Of a DNA stretch of 64,000 bases, positions 52,138 through 60,344 are shown one piece after another. A program made the position numbers and the translations under genes. The stretch spans positions 40,092-104,091 of the forward strand of contig CAJMNH010000009.1 of NCBI GenBank assembly GCA_905214725.1, given 5' to 3'. The notes beneath the pieces are model-generated. The model saw only the letters and a program-made list of their open reading frames with translations, was not told where the DNA came from and ran no database searches. The stretch comes from an uncultured bacterium (GTDB taxonomy: Bacteria > Bacteroidota > Bacteroidia > Bacteroidales > Rikenellaceae). Each line of letters begins with the position of its first letter. Positions within the stretch are counted from its first letter, which is position 1.

Positions 52138-53085
52138 ATGACCGAATTCGAACTGATCGCCCGCATCGGGCAACTCTTCGCGGAAGTGCCCCGCAACGGT
52201 TTCGAGGAGCCGGGGGACGACTGCACGGTGCTCAGCGTCGGAGGAGGCGAGTCGCTGCTCCTCTCCACCGACCTGCTCACCGAAGGTATTCACTTTCTGC
52301 GCGGAACCACGCCGCCCTATGAGTTGGGTCGCAAGGCCCTCGCGGTCAACCTGAGCGACATCGCCGCCATGGGCGGACGCACCGTAGCGACGCTACTGTC
52401 GGTAGCGCTGCCGCCCGATGCCGCGGGCGAATGGGCCGAAGCATTCCTTGAAGGTTACCGCGATCTTTCGAGCGAGGAAGGCGTGACGCTCGCCGGAGGT
52501 GACACGACCTCGTCGCGCCGCGATATTACAATCAATGTCACGGTCATCGGCCGTGCGGCGGACAGCCATATCAAACGCCGCAGCGCCGCTCTGCCGGGCG
52601 ACGTGATCGTCGCGGCCGGCCGGCTCGGCGCCTCGGGAGCCGGACTGCGCGATCTGCTGGCCGGCAATTCCGACACGCCCAACGCCCGCATCCACAATGC
52701 CCCCGTCGCACAAACCGCCGAAGGCGTGTGGCTCGGCGGACGCACGGAGGTACACGCCATGATGGATCTCTCGGACGGACTGGCTTCCGACCTACGTCAC
52801 ATCATGGAGCGGTCGCATGTCGGAGCCGCGATCGACGTCGAACGGATTCCGGTGGCCGACGGTTCCGACGTGGTAACGGCCGTAACGGGCGGCGAGGATT
52901 ACAAACTGCTCTTCACGGCAGCTTCCGAAGCGTTGCCGGAACTCTGCCGCGCCTTCGAATCCCGCTTCGGACACCCGCTCTACCCGATCGGCGCCGTCAC
53001 CTCTCCCGAAGCGGACGGAATCGTCTGGCTCAATCACGGCGAGCGGATACGAACCGATTGGCACGGATACGAGCACAATGCCTGA
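52138..53085 (+). CDS. thiL: Thiamine-monophosphate kinase
   Basis: A 315-residue AIR-synthase-fold kinase making thiamine diphosphate from TMP and ATP. Blocks: EPGDDCTVLSV and STDLLTEGIHF (Mg2+-binding Asp residues), ALAVNLSDIAAMGGRTVATLLSVALP (in part), TLAGGDTTSS, LPGDVIVAAGRLGASGAGL, HAMMDLSDGLASDLRHI and GGEDYKLLFTA. The GDDC motif has Thr where Ala is usual, a minor change. Slightly shorter than most Bacteroidetes ThiL (about 345). Start set by the -7 element 4 bp upstream. Confidence 0.95.
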   Translation: MTEFELIARIGQLFAEVPRNGFEEPGDDCTVLSVGGGESLLLSTDLLTEGIHFLRGTTPPYELGRKALAVNLSDIAAMGGRTVATLLSVALPPDAAGEWAEAFLEGYRDLSSEEGVTLAGGDTTSSRRDITINVTVIGRAADSHIKRRSAALPGDVIVAAGRLGASGAGLRDLLAGNSDTPNARIHNAPVAQTAEGVWLGGRTEVHAMMDLSDGLASDLRHIMERSHVGAAIDVERIPVADGSDVVTAVTGGEDYKLLFTAASEALPELCRAFESRFGHPLYPIGAVTSPEADGIVWLNHGERIRTDWHGYEHNA

Positions 53086-53178
53086 AAACAAATTCTGCCA
53101 GAAAATATTCTAAAAAGTCGCCGTTTCTTTTAAAAAGAGGGATTAATTTCGTACCTTTAAAGTCGTAATCCTCTCGTT

Positions 53179-54273
53179 ATGAATGCCTCTAAACAGCTCC
53201 TCTTCGCTGCGATTCTGGTTCTGCACGGATGTTCGCCGACGGTCAAACTGACGAATCGTGCGCCGCAACCGCCGATACCGGAAGATTCGGTGCGTATCCT
53301 GCAAACCGCGGAATATCCCGATTCGGCCCGCAAGATCGCCGATTTCAGGATACGACCTCCCCGAATGCGGGGAACGGCGCGGCGCGCCGCACGCGACATC
53401 ACCCGCCCGCTGCGACGGGCTGCAGCGCGCAACGGCGCCGAATTGGCCATTATCCGGCAAAGTTCGACCATACGATTTCTATGGGGACGCCAGCATATCG
53501 CGGCAGGAACACTGCTTACCACCCGAAACTGTAACGCTCCGCTCTATGCCGCAGATTCGATCCTCCCCGATCATTACAGCGAAGGCGAGCGACGACGAGC
53601 TGTACGGGATCAACGACAACTCGACGAATTTCAGAAACGGCGCGAGAATCTTCGTGCCGACCGCCGCGCACCGGCGCACGCTATCACGCTGGCGGCAGGC
53701 TATTTACGCGGCTGGACCACACTTGAAGCCACAGGCATACCATGGCACCGAAACAGACATCGTGCATGGAACATAGAAGCGGCTTATACTTATACGCATA
53801 TCGCTCGTGCCAGTTTCGGATTGCGCTATTTGTACAGTTGTGACGGCGACTCTAAAATGAATGAAATCAGCCACTCGGACGCAGGGTATTGGCAACGCCG
53901 ATTATTCGCCACGGGAGGCCGGAACAGCGTACACTACATCGCACCCGAAATAGGCACCGCCCAACGGTTCGCCCGCAAAAAGCTACTACTGCGCGAACGG
54001 ATCGGAATGGGTGCAGGATTCATTCGCATCAGGGAATACCATGATACGGGATTCGGACTACACGCCAACGCTGAACTCGAATACCGTATTACACGACGTA
54101 TCGGACTGCGGCTGGGAGTTACGACATTCGCCATCGTGAAGGGAGAAGATTTCCTCGAAACTTTCGAGGATGACAGCATCTACATCACGCTCTTGCTTTC
54201 CGCCGAAAGCGGCTACAAGGAGGCGAGATTCGGCGGCACGAACTACACCTTCGGCATAAACATCGACCTCTGA
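53179..54273 (+). CDS. Putative outer-membrane lipoprotein of unknown function
   Basis: A 364-residue protein with a lipoprotein signal (LVLHGC, Cys18). An arginine-rich periplasmic part (residues ~55-165, e.g. TARRAARDITRPLRRAAARNG) follows. The C-terminal half looks like alternating beta strands of a small barrel (AITLAAGYLRGWT, WNIEAAYTYTHIARASFGLRYLYS, HANAELEYRITRRIGLRLGVTTFAIV), ending FGINIDL. No family recognised. Monocistronic. The -7 region TACCTTTA lies about 25 bp upstream. Confidence 0.75.
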   Translation: MNASKQLLFAAILVLHGCSPTVKLTNRAPQPPIPEDSVRILQTAEYPDSARKIADFRIRPPRMRGTARRAARDITRPLRRAAARNGAELAIIRQSSTIRFLWGRQHIAAGTLLTTRNCNAPLYAADSILPDHYSEGERRRAVRDQRQLDEFQKRRENLRADRRAPAHAITLAAGYLRGWTTLEATGIPWHRNRHRAWNIEAAYTYTHIARASFGLRYLYSCDGDSKMNEISHSDAGYWQRRLFATGGRNSVHYIAPEIGTAQRFARKKLLLRERIGMGAGFIRIREYHDTGFGLHANAELEYRITRRIGLRLGVTTFAIVKGEDFLETFEDDSIYITLLLSAESGYKEARFGGTNYTFGINIDL

Positions 54274-54301
54274 TCCGGTCCTCCGTTATCACCCGTTCTT
54301 T

Positions 54302-54493
54302 CTACCGGACGGACGGTTCCCGCAACGTGTCGCACTGCACGGCTTGGGGAACGAAACGGCGGCGCAGCGAATCGCCGGCAACGCGCGAGATGAAACTCCA
54401 GCGCGTAAGAATGGCCGCGAGCAGCAATACGACGCTCAACAACATCAGTTTCTCCTGCAGCGAACGCGCCCGCCACCACGATAAAAGTTTCAT
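54302..54493 (-). CDS. Small single-pass membrane protein
   Basis: A 63-residue frame with a protein-like profile. A basic start (MKLLSWWRARSLQEK), one transmembrane helix (LMLLSVVLLLAAILTRW) and a basic soluble tail (SLRRRFVPQAVQCDTLREPSVR) are visible. It sits between the lipoprotein gene and hpt on the opposite strand. No family; small size and isolation keep confidence moderate. Confidence 0.55.
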   Translation of the reverse strand: MKLLSWWRARSLQEKLMLLSVVLLLAAILTRWSFISRVAGDSLRRRFVPQAVQCDTLREPSVR

Positions 54494-54523
54494 GAGAGTT
54501 GGAATTTATTGCGCAAAAAAACG

Positions 54524-54531
54524 TACCTTTG
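54524..54531 (+). promoter_or_regulatory. -7 promoter element of hpt-queE-ftsB-like unit
   Basis: TACCTTTG, about 51 bp before the hpt start. Confidence 0.65.
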
Positions 54532-54582
54532 AATTATATTTTTCACCTTAACGGCAAATGTACTAAAAAACCGTAAAACGAT

Positions 54583-55128
54583 ATGAAGAAAACCGTAAAA
54601 CTGAACGATAAGACCTTCGAGGTGATGATCCCCTCCCAAGAGATCGATCAAGCCGTGACCGCCGTCGCCGAGCGTATCAACGCCGACTACGGAGACAAGG
54701 AGTGTCCGATTTTCATCGGGGTGCTCAACGGAGCGTTCATGTTTATGAGCGATCTGATCAAGAAGATCGATTTCACCTGCGAAATCTCGTTCGTCAAGCT
54801 CGCCTCCTACGAAGGAACCTGCTCGACGGGCAACGTGGAGTGCCTGCTGGGACTCAATGGCAGCATCGAAGGCCGGCATATCATCATCGTCGAAGACATC
54901 GTCGATACCGGCAAGAGCATTGCCCACATGTTCGACGACCTCAAGCGTCGCAATCCCGCCAGCGTGGAGGTCTGCACGCTCTTCTTCAAACCGAACTCCT
55001 ACCACGAGTCGCTGCCGATCCGCTACCGCGCGCTCGAAATCGGCAACGAATTCATCGTAGGCTACGGACTGGATTACGACCAGTTGGGCCGCAACCTCAA
55101 GGATATTTACGTCGTAACGAATGATTGA
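54583..55128 (+). CDS. hpt: Hypoxanthine phosphoribosyltransferase
   Basis: A 181-residue purine salvage enzyme. It has PIFIGVLNGAFMFMSDL (first loop), a flexible loop KLASYEGTCSTG, and the PRPP signature HIIIVEDIVDTGKS, and closes with EIGNEFIVGYGLDYDQLGRNL, the hypoxanthine-binding region of the HPRT family. Its 3' end overlaps queE by 8 bp. Confidence 0.95.
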   Translation: MKKTVKLNDKTFEVMIPSQEIDQAVTAVAERINADYGDKECPIFIGVLNGAFMFMSDLIKKIDFTCEISFVKLASYEGTCSTGNVECLLGLNGSIEGRHIIIVEDIVDTGKSIAHMFDDLKRRNPASVEVCTLFFKPNSYHESLPIRYRALEIGNEFIVGYGLDYDQLGRNLKDIYVVTND

Positions 55129-55753
55129 CATCGACCCCGCATTGTTCGAAGGCGGCCGCAAGCTGCCGCTCGTGGAGGACTTCTACACCATTCAGGGCGA
55201 AGGCTTCCACGCGGGCAAACCCGCCTATTTCATCCGTCTGGGCGGATGCGACGTAGGTTGCCGCTGGTGCGACGCCAAATATACGTGGAATCCCCGCCGC
55301 TACCCGCCCGTCGACGTGCAGGTCGTCATCGACCGCGCATTGGCCTGCCCGGCCCGCGCGATCGTCATTACGGGCGGCGAGCCGCTGCTCTACCCGCTCG
55401 ACATTCTCACGCGGACCCTGCACGAAAAGGGCTTGCAGATTTTTCTCGAAACATCGGGCACACACCCATTCAGCGGCTGTTTCGACTGGGTATGCCTTTC
55501 GCCCAAGCGGCAGCAACCGCCGCTCGACGAGGCGTTCCGGCGGGCGCACGAACTGAAAGTGATCGTCGAACGGGAAGACGACCTGCGCTGGGCCGAGCAA
55601 AACGCCGCGCGCGTCGCCGCCGGCTGCCGGCTTTACCTCCAACCCGAGTGGAGCGTCTACGAACGCGTGATGCCGCTCGTGGTGGAGTATGCCAAAGCCC
55701 ATCCGCAGTGGAATATTTCGATTCAGACCCATAAATTCATGCATATCCCTTAA
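55121..55753 (+). CDS. queE: 7-carboxy-7-deazaguanine synthase
   Basis: A 210-residue radical SAM enzyme making CDG from CPH4, the key ring contraction of queuosine biosynthesis. The 4Fe-4S motif is GCDVGCRWCD (CX3CX2C). FYTIQGEGFHAGKPAYFIRLGG precedes it. VITGGEPLLYP is the SAM 'GGE' motif and LYLQPEWSVYE is part of the C-terminal substrate region. The start lies within the hpt 3' end (8-bp overlap). queC, queD and queF are not in the window. Confidence 0.95.
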   Translation: MIDIDPALFEGGRKLPLVEDFYTIQGEGFHAGKPAYFIRLGGCDVGCRWCDAKYTWNPRRYPPVDVQVVIDRALACPARAIVITGGEPLLYPLDILTRTLHEKGLQIFLETSGTHPFSGCFDWVCLSPKRQQPPLDEAFRRAHELKVIVEREDDLRWAEQNAARVAAGCRLYLQPEWSVYERVMPLVVEYAKAHPQWNISIQTHKFMHIP

Positions 55754-55758
55754 CGCAG

Positions 55759-56031
55759 ATGAAACCCGGCATCGGACGCAAATTCTGGATCGGAGCGACG
55801 CTTCTGGTTATCGTCCTGACGGCCTTCGCCGCAGGCCGCAACCTGATCCACGCCTTCAAAATCCGCAGTCAGATACGGGTACTGGAACGCGAAAAGGCGC
55901 TCTACGAAGAGAAGATCGCTCGCGACAGCACGCTCATCGAACAACTCAAACAGGACGACTACCTCGAACAATACGCCCGCGAGCACTTCCACATGCAGCG
56001 CAAGGGCGAAAAGGTCTACATCGTCAAGTAG
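55759..56031 (+). CDS. FtsB/DivIC-like septum formation protein
   Basis: A 90-residue bitopic membrane protein. There is a transmembrane helix (FWIGATLLVIVLTAFAAG), then a coiled coil (SQIRVLEREKALYEEKIARDSTLIEQLKQ in part) and the conserved end 'YLEQYAREHFHMQRKGEKVYIVK' (AREHFHMQRKGE). This is the FtsB/DivIC ('septum formation initiator') pattern of a divisome subcomplex with FtsL and FtsQ. Starts 5 bp after queE. Ends at the terminator at 56048. Confidence 0.9.
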   Translation: MKPGIGRKFWIGATLLVIVLTAFAAGRNLIHAFKIRSQIRVLEREKALYEEKIARDSTLIEQLKQDDYLEQYAREHFHMQRKGEKVYIVK

Positions 56032-56047
56032 CGACCGTAGCAAAAAC

Positions 56048-56080
56048 AGACGGGGCAGCGAAAACATCGCTGCCCCGTCT
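56048..56080. terminator. Bidirectional terminator between the FtsB-like gene and rnfA
   Basis: AGACGGGGCAGCG pairs with CGCTGCCCCGTCT over AAAACAT, followed by GTTTCC on plus; the minus-strand side reads TGTTTTTGC. Confidence 0.85.
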
Positions 56081-56100
56081 GTTTCCATCCACACAAAGAT

Positions 56101-56682
56101 CTACACCAGCCCCGAAAAGCCCATGAAAGCCATGGCCAGAATGCCGGCTGTTACCAGCGCGATCGGCGTGCCGCGGAACGCTTCGGGCACATCCTCCAGT
56201 TCGAGCCGCTCGCGAATGCCGGCGAAAAGCACCAGCGCCAGCGCGAAGCCCAGCGCCGTGGAGACCGAATAGACGACGCTCTGCAACAGCGTGAACTCCT
56301 TCTGGATCATCAGGATCGCCACGCCCAATACGGCGCAGTTGGTCGTGATCAGCGGCAGGAAGATACCCAATGCCTGATACAACGACGGAGAGAGTTTTTT
56401 GAGCATGATCTCGACCATCTGCACCAACGCGGCGATCACCAGAATGAAAACGATGGTCTGCATATACTGGATTTGCAGCGGATCGAGAATGTAGGTCTGA
56501 ATCGACCACGCCACGAGGGCCGTCAACGCCATGACGAAAGTCACGGCCGCCCCCATGCCCATCGAGGTCTCCACTTTGGACGATACGCCCAGAAAAGGAC
56601 AGATGCCGAGGAACTGAGCCAGCACGACGTTGTTGACGAAGATGGCTCCGATGATGATTGCGAAGTAAGATATCTGCTCCAT
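56101..56682 (-). CDS. rnfA: Rnf complex subunit RnfA
   Basis: A 193-residue six-helix membrane subunit of the ion-pumping ferredoxin:NAD+ oxidoreductase. Conserved: IIGAIFVNNVVLAQFLGICPFLGVS (in part, with the membrane Cys of the FeS site), ALVAWSIQTY, LVQMVEIMLKKLSPSLYQALGIFLPLITTNCAVLGV (second Cys) and the FAGIRERLE loop. RnfA and RnfE are inverted homologues sharing a 2Fe-2S cluster in the membrane. Last gene of the operon, 2 bp after rnfE. Confidence 0.95.
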   Translation of the reverse strand: MEQISYFAIIIGAIFVNNVVLAQFLGICPFLGVSSKVETSMGMGAAVTFVMALTALVAWSIQTYILDPLQIQYMQTIVFILVIAALVQMVEIMLKKLSPSLYQALGIFLPLITTNCAVLGVAILMIQKEFTLLQSVVYSVSTALGFALALVLFAGIRERLELEDVPEAFRGTPIALVTAGILAMAFMGFSGLV

Positions 56683-56684
56683 GA

Positions 56685-57269
56685 CTATTTCTTGGCTAAT
56701 TTGTTAAACACGACCATCAGGTATCCCAACACGAGGAATCCGCCGGGCGCCAGCACGAACACCAGCGGCATGTAGTCGCCCACGCCGAACGAGTGGCCGA
56801 ATATGGCGCCGCTGCCCAGCAGTTCGCGGATCATGCCGATCACCGTGAGCGACAGCGTGAAGCCCAGACCGATGCCCAGACCGTCGAGCGCCGAATCGAA
56901 GGCGTTGTTCTTCGAGGCGAACGCCTCGGCGCGCCCCAGAATGATGCAGTTGACGACGATCAGCGGAATGAAGACGCCCAGCGTGGCGTACAACGCCGGC
57001 ACGAAGGCCTGCATCAGCATCTGCACGACGGTCACGAACGACGCGATCACCACGATGAAGGCCGGAATGCGCACCTTGTCGGGAATCAGGTTCTTGATAA
57101 GCGAAATAACGATGTTCGACAGGATCAATACGGCCATCGTGGCCACGCCCATACCGAAACCGTTGGCCGCACTCGTGGTTGTTCCCAGTGTGGGACACAT
57201 GCCGAGCACCAGCACGAAGGTGGGATTCTCCTTGACGATCCCCCTGAGGATCAGTTGCAGTTTATTCAT
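56685..57269 (-). CDS. rnfE: Rnf complex subunit RnfE
   Basis: A 194-residue membrane subunit homologous to RnfA: IVKENPTFVLVLGMCPTLGTTTSA (Cys of the shared FeS site), NIVISLIKNLIPDKVRIPAFIV, GVFIPLIVVNCIILGRAEAFA (second Cys) and LGIGLGFTLSLTVIGMIRELLGSGA. I place the start at the ATG at 57269, 8 bp inside the rnfG 3' end, since earlier codons read as shadow of rnfG. Confidence 0.95.
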   Translation of the reverse strand: MNKLQLILRGIVKENPTFVLVLGMCPTLGTTTSAANGFGMGVATMAVLILSNIVISLIKNLIPDKVRIPAFIVVIASFVTVVQMLMQAFVPALYATLGVFIPLIVVNCIILGRAEAFASKNNAFDSALDGLGIGLGFTLSLTVIGMIRELLGSGAIFGHSFGVGDYMPLVFVLAPGGFLVLGYLMVVFNKLAKK

Positions 57270-57966
57270 TGTCTCCTCCTTTCTGAGCGTCATCGCCCGT
57301 TTGCGCGGTTGCACCCGATGCGGAATCGGTCGTTGCAGCGGTCGTATCGGTTGCTCCCGAAGCCGTATCGGCCGCAGCGCTCGTGGCGCCCGAAGCGCCG
57401 TCCCACGACTCGCCCACCGTCTGTTTGTAAGCGGCATAGGCGCGCGCCATCGCATCGACATAGGCGCGCGACGAGATCGTGGCGGCCGTCAGCGCATCCA
57501 CATCGCCGCCGTCCTTCTTCACGGCAAGTTTCATCTCACCCGGATTCCGGCCTTCGAAGCTGGCGAAGAGCGGATTGCCCGCATCGGCCATCTTCGTTCC
57601 CAGTCCCGGCGTCTCGGTCTGCTCCAACACGTTGACATTGAGCACGCGCCCCGTAGCGTCGAAACCTACCATCAACTTGATGACGCCGCCGAATCCCTTC
57701 TTACTCATCGTCTCAACGGCATAACCCACGATCGATCCGCCCGAATGGGCCGTGTGCACGGCCACAGGCAATTCGTCGAGCGTCAGTTCCGTCGTCTCGG
57801 TCTTATCGAAGGCCGGCAGCACGGCGCGCAACGCCGCTTCGGTCGCCGCAGCCTTGGCCTGCGCGATCGGCTCGACGGTAATCATATTGACATAGCCCAC
57901 TCCCGCCGACGCGACGAGCGTGATCGTAAAGAGTACGGCTACCATATTTACAAGTGTACTTTTCAT
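57262..57966 (-). CDS. rnfG: Rnf complex subunit RnfG with three extra flavinylation-like motifs in its tail
   Basis: A 234-residue subunit with an N-terminal anchor (MVAVLFTITLVASAGVGYVNMI) and a periplasmic FMN_bind domain. The expected ApbE attachment site is DALTAAT (157-163, Thr163), a variant of Dxx(S/T)GAT. After residue 187 a low-complexity tail carries DGASGAT (189-195), DTASGAT (200-206) and DSASGAT (214-220), each a full ApbE consensus, then an acidic end (DDAQKGGDNE). Canonical RnfG stops near residue 190. Whether these extra sites are flavinylated is untested. Neighbours on both sides are rnf genes. Confidence 0.93.
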   Translation of the reverse strand: MKSTLVNMVAVLFTITLVASAGVGYVNMITVEPIAQAKAAATEAALRAVLPAFDKTETTELTLDELPVAVHTAHSGGSIVGYAVETMSKKGFGGVIKLMVGFDATGRVLNVNVLEQTETPGLGTKMADAGNPLFASFEGRNPGEMKLAVKKDGGDVDALTAATISSRAYVDAMARAYAAYKQTVGESWDGASGATSAAADTASGATDTTAATTDSASGATAQTGDDAQKGGDNE

Positions 57967-57973
57967 CGTCGTC

Positions 57974-58948
57974 CTACTGCTTTTTCGCGCCGAAACGCTT
58001 GGGTTTGACAGATCGATTGATCAGCGGCACAGTGGCGTTCATAATCAGAATCGCAAACGACATGCCCTCGGGATAGGCGCCCCACAGACGGATGCACATC
58101 GTGATGATGCCGATACCCATGGCATAGATCACTCCGCCGCGCACGGTCATCGGAGAGGTGGAATAGTCGGTAGCCATGAAGACTGCGCCCAGAATCGCGC
58201 CGCCCGCCAGCACGTGAAATGCGGGAAACTCATAGAGCAGACTGCCCGTCCAGCCGCGGCCGAGCGCCACGAAGAACGCGAATGCCGCCATCGTCACGAG
58301 GATCGTCACCGGTATGTGCCACGTGATGACCCGCCGCCACAGCAGGTAGACGAAGCCCGCCAGCAACGCCAGCGCAGCCACCTCGCCCAGCGAACCGGGA
58401 ATCGAACCGAAGAGCATGTCCTGATAGTCGATCGCCGAAGCCGATACGACTCCGAACTTGACCGCCGCCAACGGCGTGGCGCCCGAGAAGGCGTCGGCTA
58501 CGGCGCCGGCCGGCTGCGGAAAAGAGGTCATATAGGCAGGATAGGCGATCAGCAGGAAAACGCGCCCTACCAACGCGGGGTTGAAAGGATTCCTGCCCAG
58601 ACCGCCGAAGGTCATCTTGCCGATGGCGATAGCGACGAAAGCTCCGATCACGACGATCCACCACGGAATCGACGCAGGGAGGTTGAAAGCCAACAGCACG
58701 CCGGTTACCACCGCCGAAAGATTGCCTACCGTGCAAGCACCGCGAAGTAGAAAGCGCTGAATCAGGTATTCGAACACGACGCAGCACACCACCGACAGCG
58801 CCGTGACGCCCAGCACGCTCCAACCGAAGAGCAACGCCGAGACGACCAGCGCGGGCAGCAGCGCGATCACCACGTCGCGCATGATCTTCGTCGTGGACTC
58901 CGCACTGTGGACATGCGGCGACGGCGCGACAAAAAATTGATTTGCCAT
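57974..58948 (-). CDS. rnfD: Rnf complex subunit RnfD
   Basis: A 324-residue ten-helix membrane subunit. The covalent FMN site is SGAT in DAFSGATPLAAVKFG. GRNPFNPALVGRVFLLIAYP and MATDYSTSPMTVRGGVIYAMGIGIITM (in part) are conserved transport-core blocks. It carries electrons and drives Na+ or H+ movement with RnfA/E. Separated by 7 bp from rnfG and 27 bp from rnfC. Confidence 0.96.
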   Translation of the reverse strand: MANQFFVAPSPHVHSAESTTKIMRDVVIALLPALVVSALLFGWSVLGVTALSVVCCVVFEYLIQRFLLRGACTVGNLSAVVTGVLLAFNLPASIPWWIVVIGAFVAIAIGKMTFGGLGRNPFNPALVGRVFLLIAYPAYMTSFPQPAGAVADAFSGATPLAAVKFGVVSASAIDYQDMLFGSIPGSLGEVAALALLAGFVYLLWRRVITWHIPVTILVTMAAFAFFVALGRGWTGSLLYEFPAFHVLAGGAILGAVFMATDYSTSPMTVRGGVIYAMGIGIITMCIRLWGAYPEGMSFAILIMNATVPLINRSVKPKRFGAKKQ

Positions 58949-58975
58949 AGATTATCTTGTTTTTGTTTTCTTCGT

Positions 58976-60325
58976 TTATTTTTTCGGAGCGTTGGCCGCC
59001 GCACGGGCGCGAATCAACCCCATCACCCGCTGCTTGCCCAGCCGGATGTAATCCAGCAGCGGCAGATCGGCCGGACAGGTAAACTGGCAGCATCCGCACT
59101 CGATGCAACTGGTAACCTCCTCACCTTCGAGACGCTCCCACAACTCTTTGCGCGAGAGTTTCGAAAGCAGATAGGGTTCCAATCCCATCGGACAGGCCTG
59201 CACGCACTTCGCACACTTGATGCAGGCGCTCTCCGCACCGCGCCGCGCTTCGGCGCCGCTGAGCACCGTGACGCCCGAACACCCCTTCGTGACGGGCGAA
59301 GCGAGGTTGACCATCGCACGTCCCATCATCGGGCCGCCGTTGAGAACCTTCACATCGCCTTCGGGCAGGCCGCCCGCCGCATCGAGCAGCGCCGAGATCG
59401 GCGTACCCATGCGCACGAGGTAGTTCGACGGCGTTTTCATGCCCTTACCCGTAACCGTTACGATCCGTTCGACGAGCGGCTTGCGCTTCTGCACGGCTTC
59501 GTAGACGGCTACCGTCGTCGAAGCGTTGCACACCACCGCCCCCACGTCGATCGGAAGCCCCGGAGGAGGCGGAACCTGACGGCCCGTCACGGCGGCGATC
59601 AACTGTTTCTCACCGCCCTGCGGGTACTGCACCCGAAGCGGCGTGACCCGCACGCCCTCATAGTGTTTCGACAACTCGCGCAGGAAGACGATGGCGTCGG
59701 GCTTGTTGTTCTCGATGCCGATCTGCGCCTGCTTCACGCCCAGCGCACGCATCAGAATCGTCGCGCCGACCATCAGTTCCTCGCCCTTTTCGAGCATCGT
59801 ACGATGGTCGGAGGTAAGATAGGGTTCGCACTCCACCCCGTTAATAATCAGGAACTCGGCCTTCTTTCCGGGAGGAACCGACAACTTCACGTGCGTGGGA
59901 AACGTCGCACCGCCCATGCCGACGATGCCGGCCGCCTTGATCCGTTCGAGAATCTCTTTGGGTTCGAGCGCGCATTCCCGCACCAGATCGGGCGTAAGAT
60001 CGATTTCCGGCGCCCACTCGTCGCCGTCGCGTTTGATCGTAATCATCATCTGGCGCAACCCCTGCCCGTTGGGTTGCAGGTCGACGGCCGTCACCGTACC
60101 CGAAATCGGAGCGTGGATATTGGCCGACATGAAACTCGCGGCTTCGGCGATCAACTGCCCCGCGAGCACTTTGTCGCCTTTGGCGACTTTCGCCACGGCC
60201 GGCGCGCCGATATGCTGCGCCAACGGAATCTGCACGACATCCGGCAACGCAAAGCGTTCGACGGCGACAGCCCGCGACAATTTGTTATCCGACGGATGGA
60301 CACCGCCGATGGGAAATGTCTTCAT
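58976..60325 (-). CDS. rnfC: Rnf complex subunit RnfC
   Basis: A 449-residue peripheral subunit that reacts with NAD(H). It has a biotinyl-lipoyl-like N-terminal domain (TFPIGGVHPSDNKL ... ISGTVTAVDLQPNGQG), an NADH/FMN-binding centre (GMGGATFPTHVKL, NGVECEPYLTSD), and two 4Fe-4S motifs CIKCAKCVQACP and CIECGCCQFTCP near the end. It stops at KK after RARAAANAP. I start at the ATG at 60325; an in-frame ATG at 60352 overlaps the rnfB stop and would add nine residues. Confidence 0.95.
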   Translation of the reverse strand: MKTFPIGGVHPSDNKLSRAVAVERFALPDVVQIPLAQHIGAPAVAKVAKGDKVLAGQLIAEAASFMSANIHAPISGTVTAVDLQPNGQGLRQMMITIKRDGDEWAPEIDLTPDLVRECALEPKEILERIKAAGIVGMGGATFPTHVKLSVPPGKKAEFLIINGVECEPYLTSDHRTMLEKGEELMVGATILMRALGVKQAQIGIENNKPDAIVFLRELSKHYEGVRVTPLRVQYPQGGEKQLIAAVTGRQVPPPPGLPIDVGAVVCNASTTVAVYEAVQKRKPLVERIVTVTGKGMKTPSNYLVRMGTPISALLDAAGGLPEGDVKVLNGGPMMGRAMVNLASPVTKGCSGVTVLSGAEARRGAESACIKCAKCVQACPMGLEPYLLSKLSRKELWERLEGEEVTSCIECGCCQFTCPADLPLLDYIRLGKQRVMGLIRARAAANAPKK

Positions 60326-60344
60326 ATAACTCTTTCCTGTTTGA

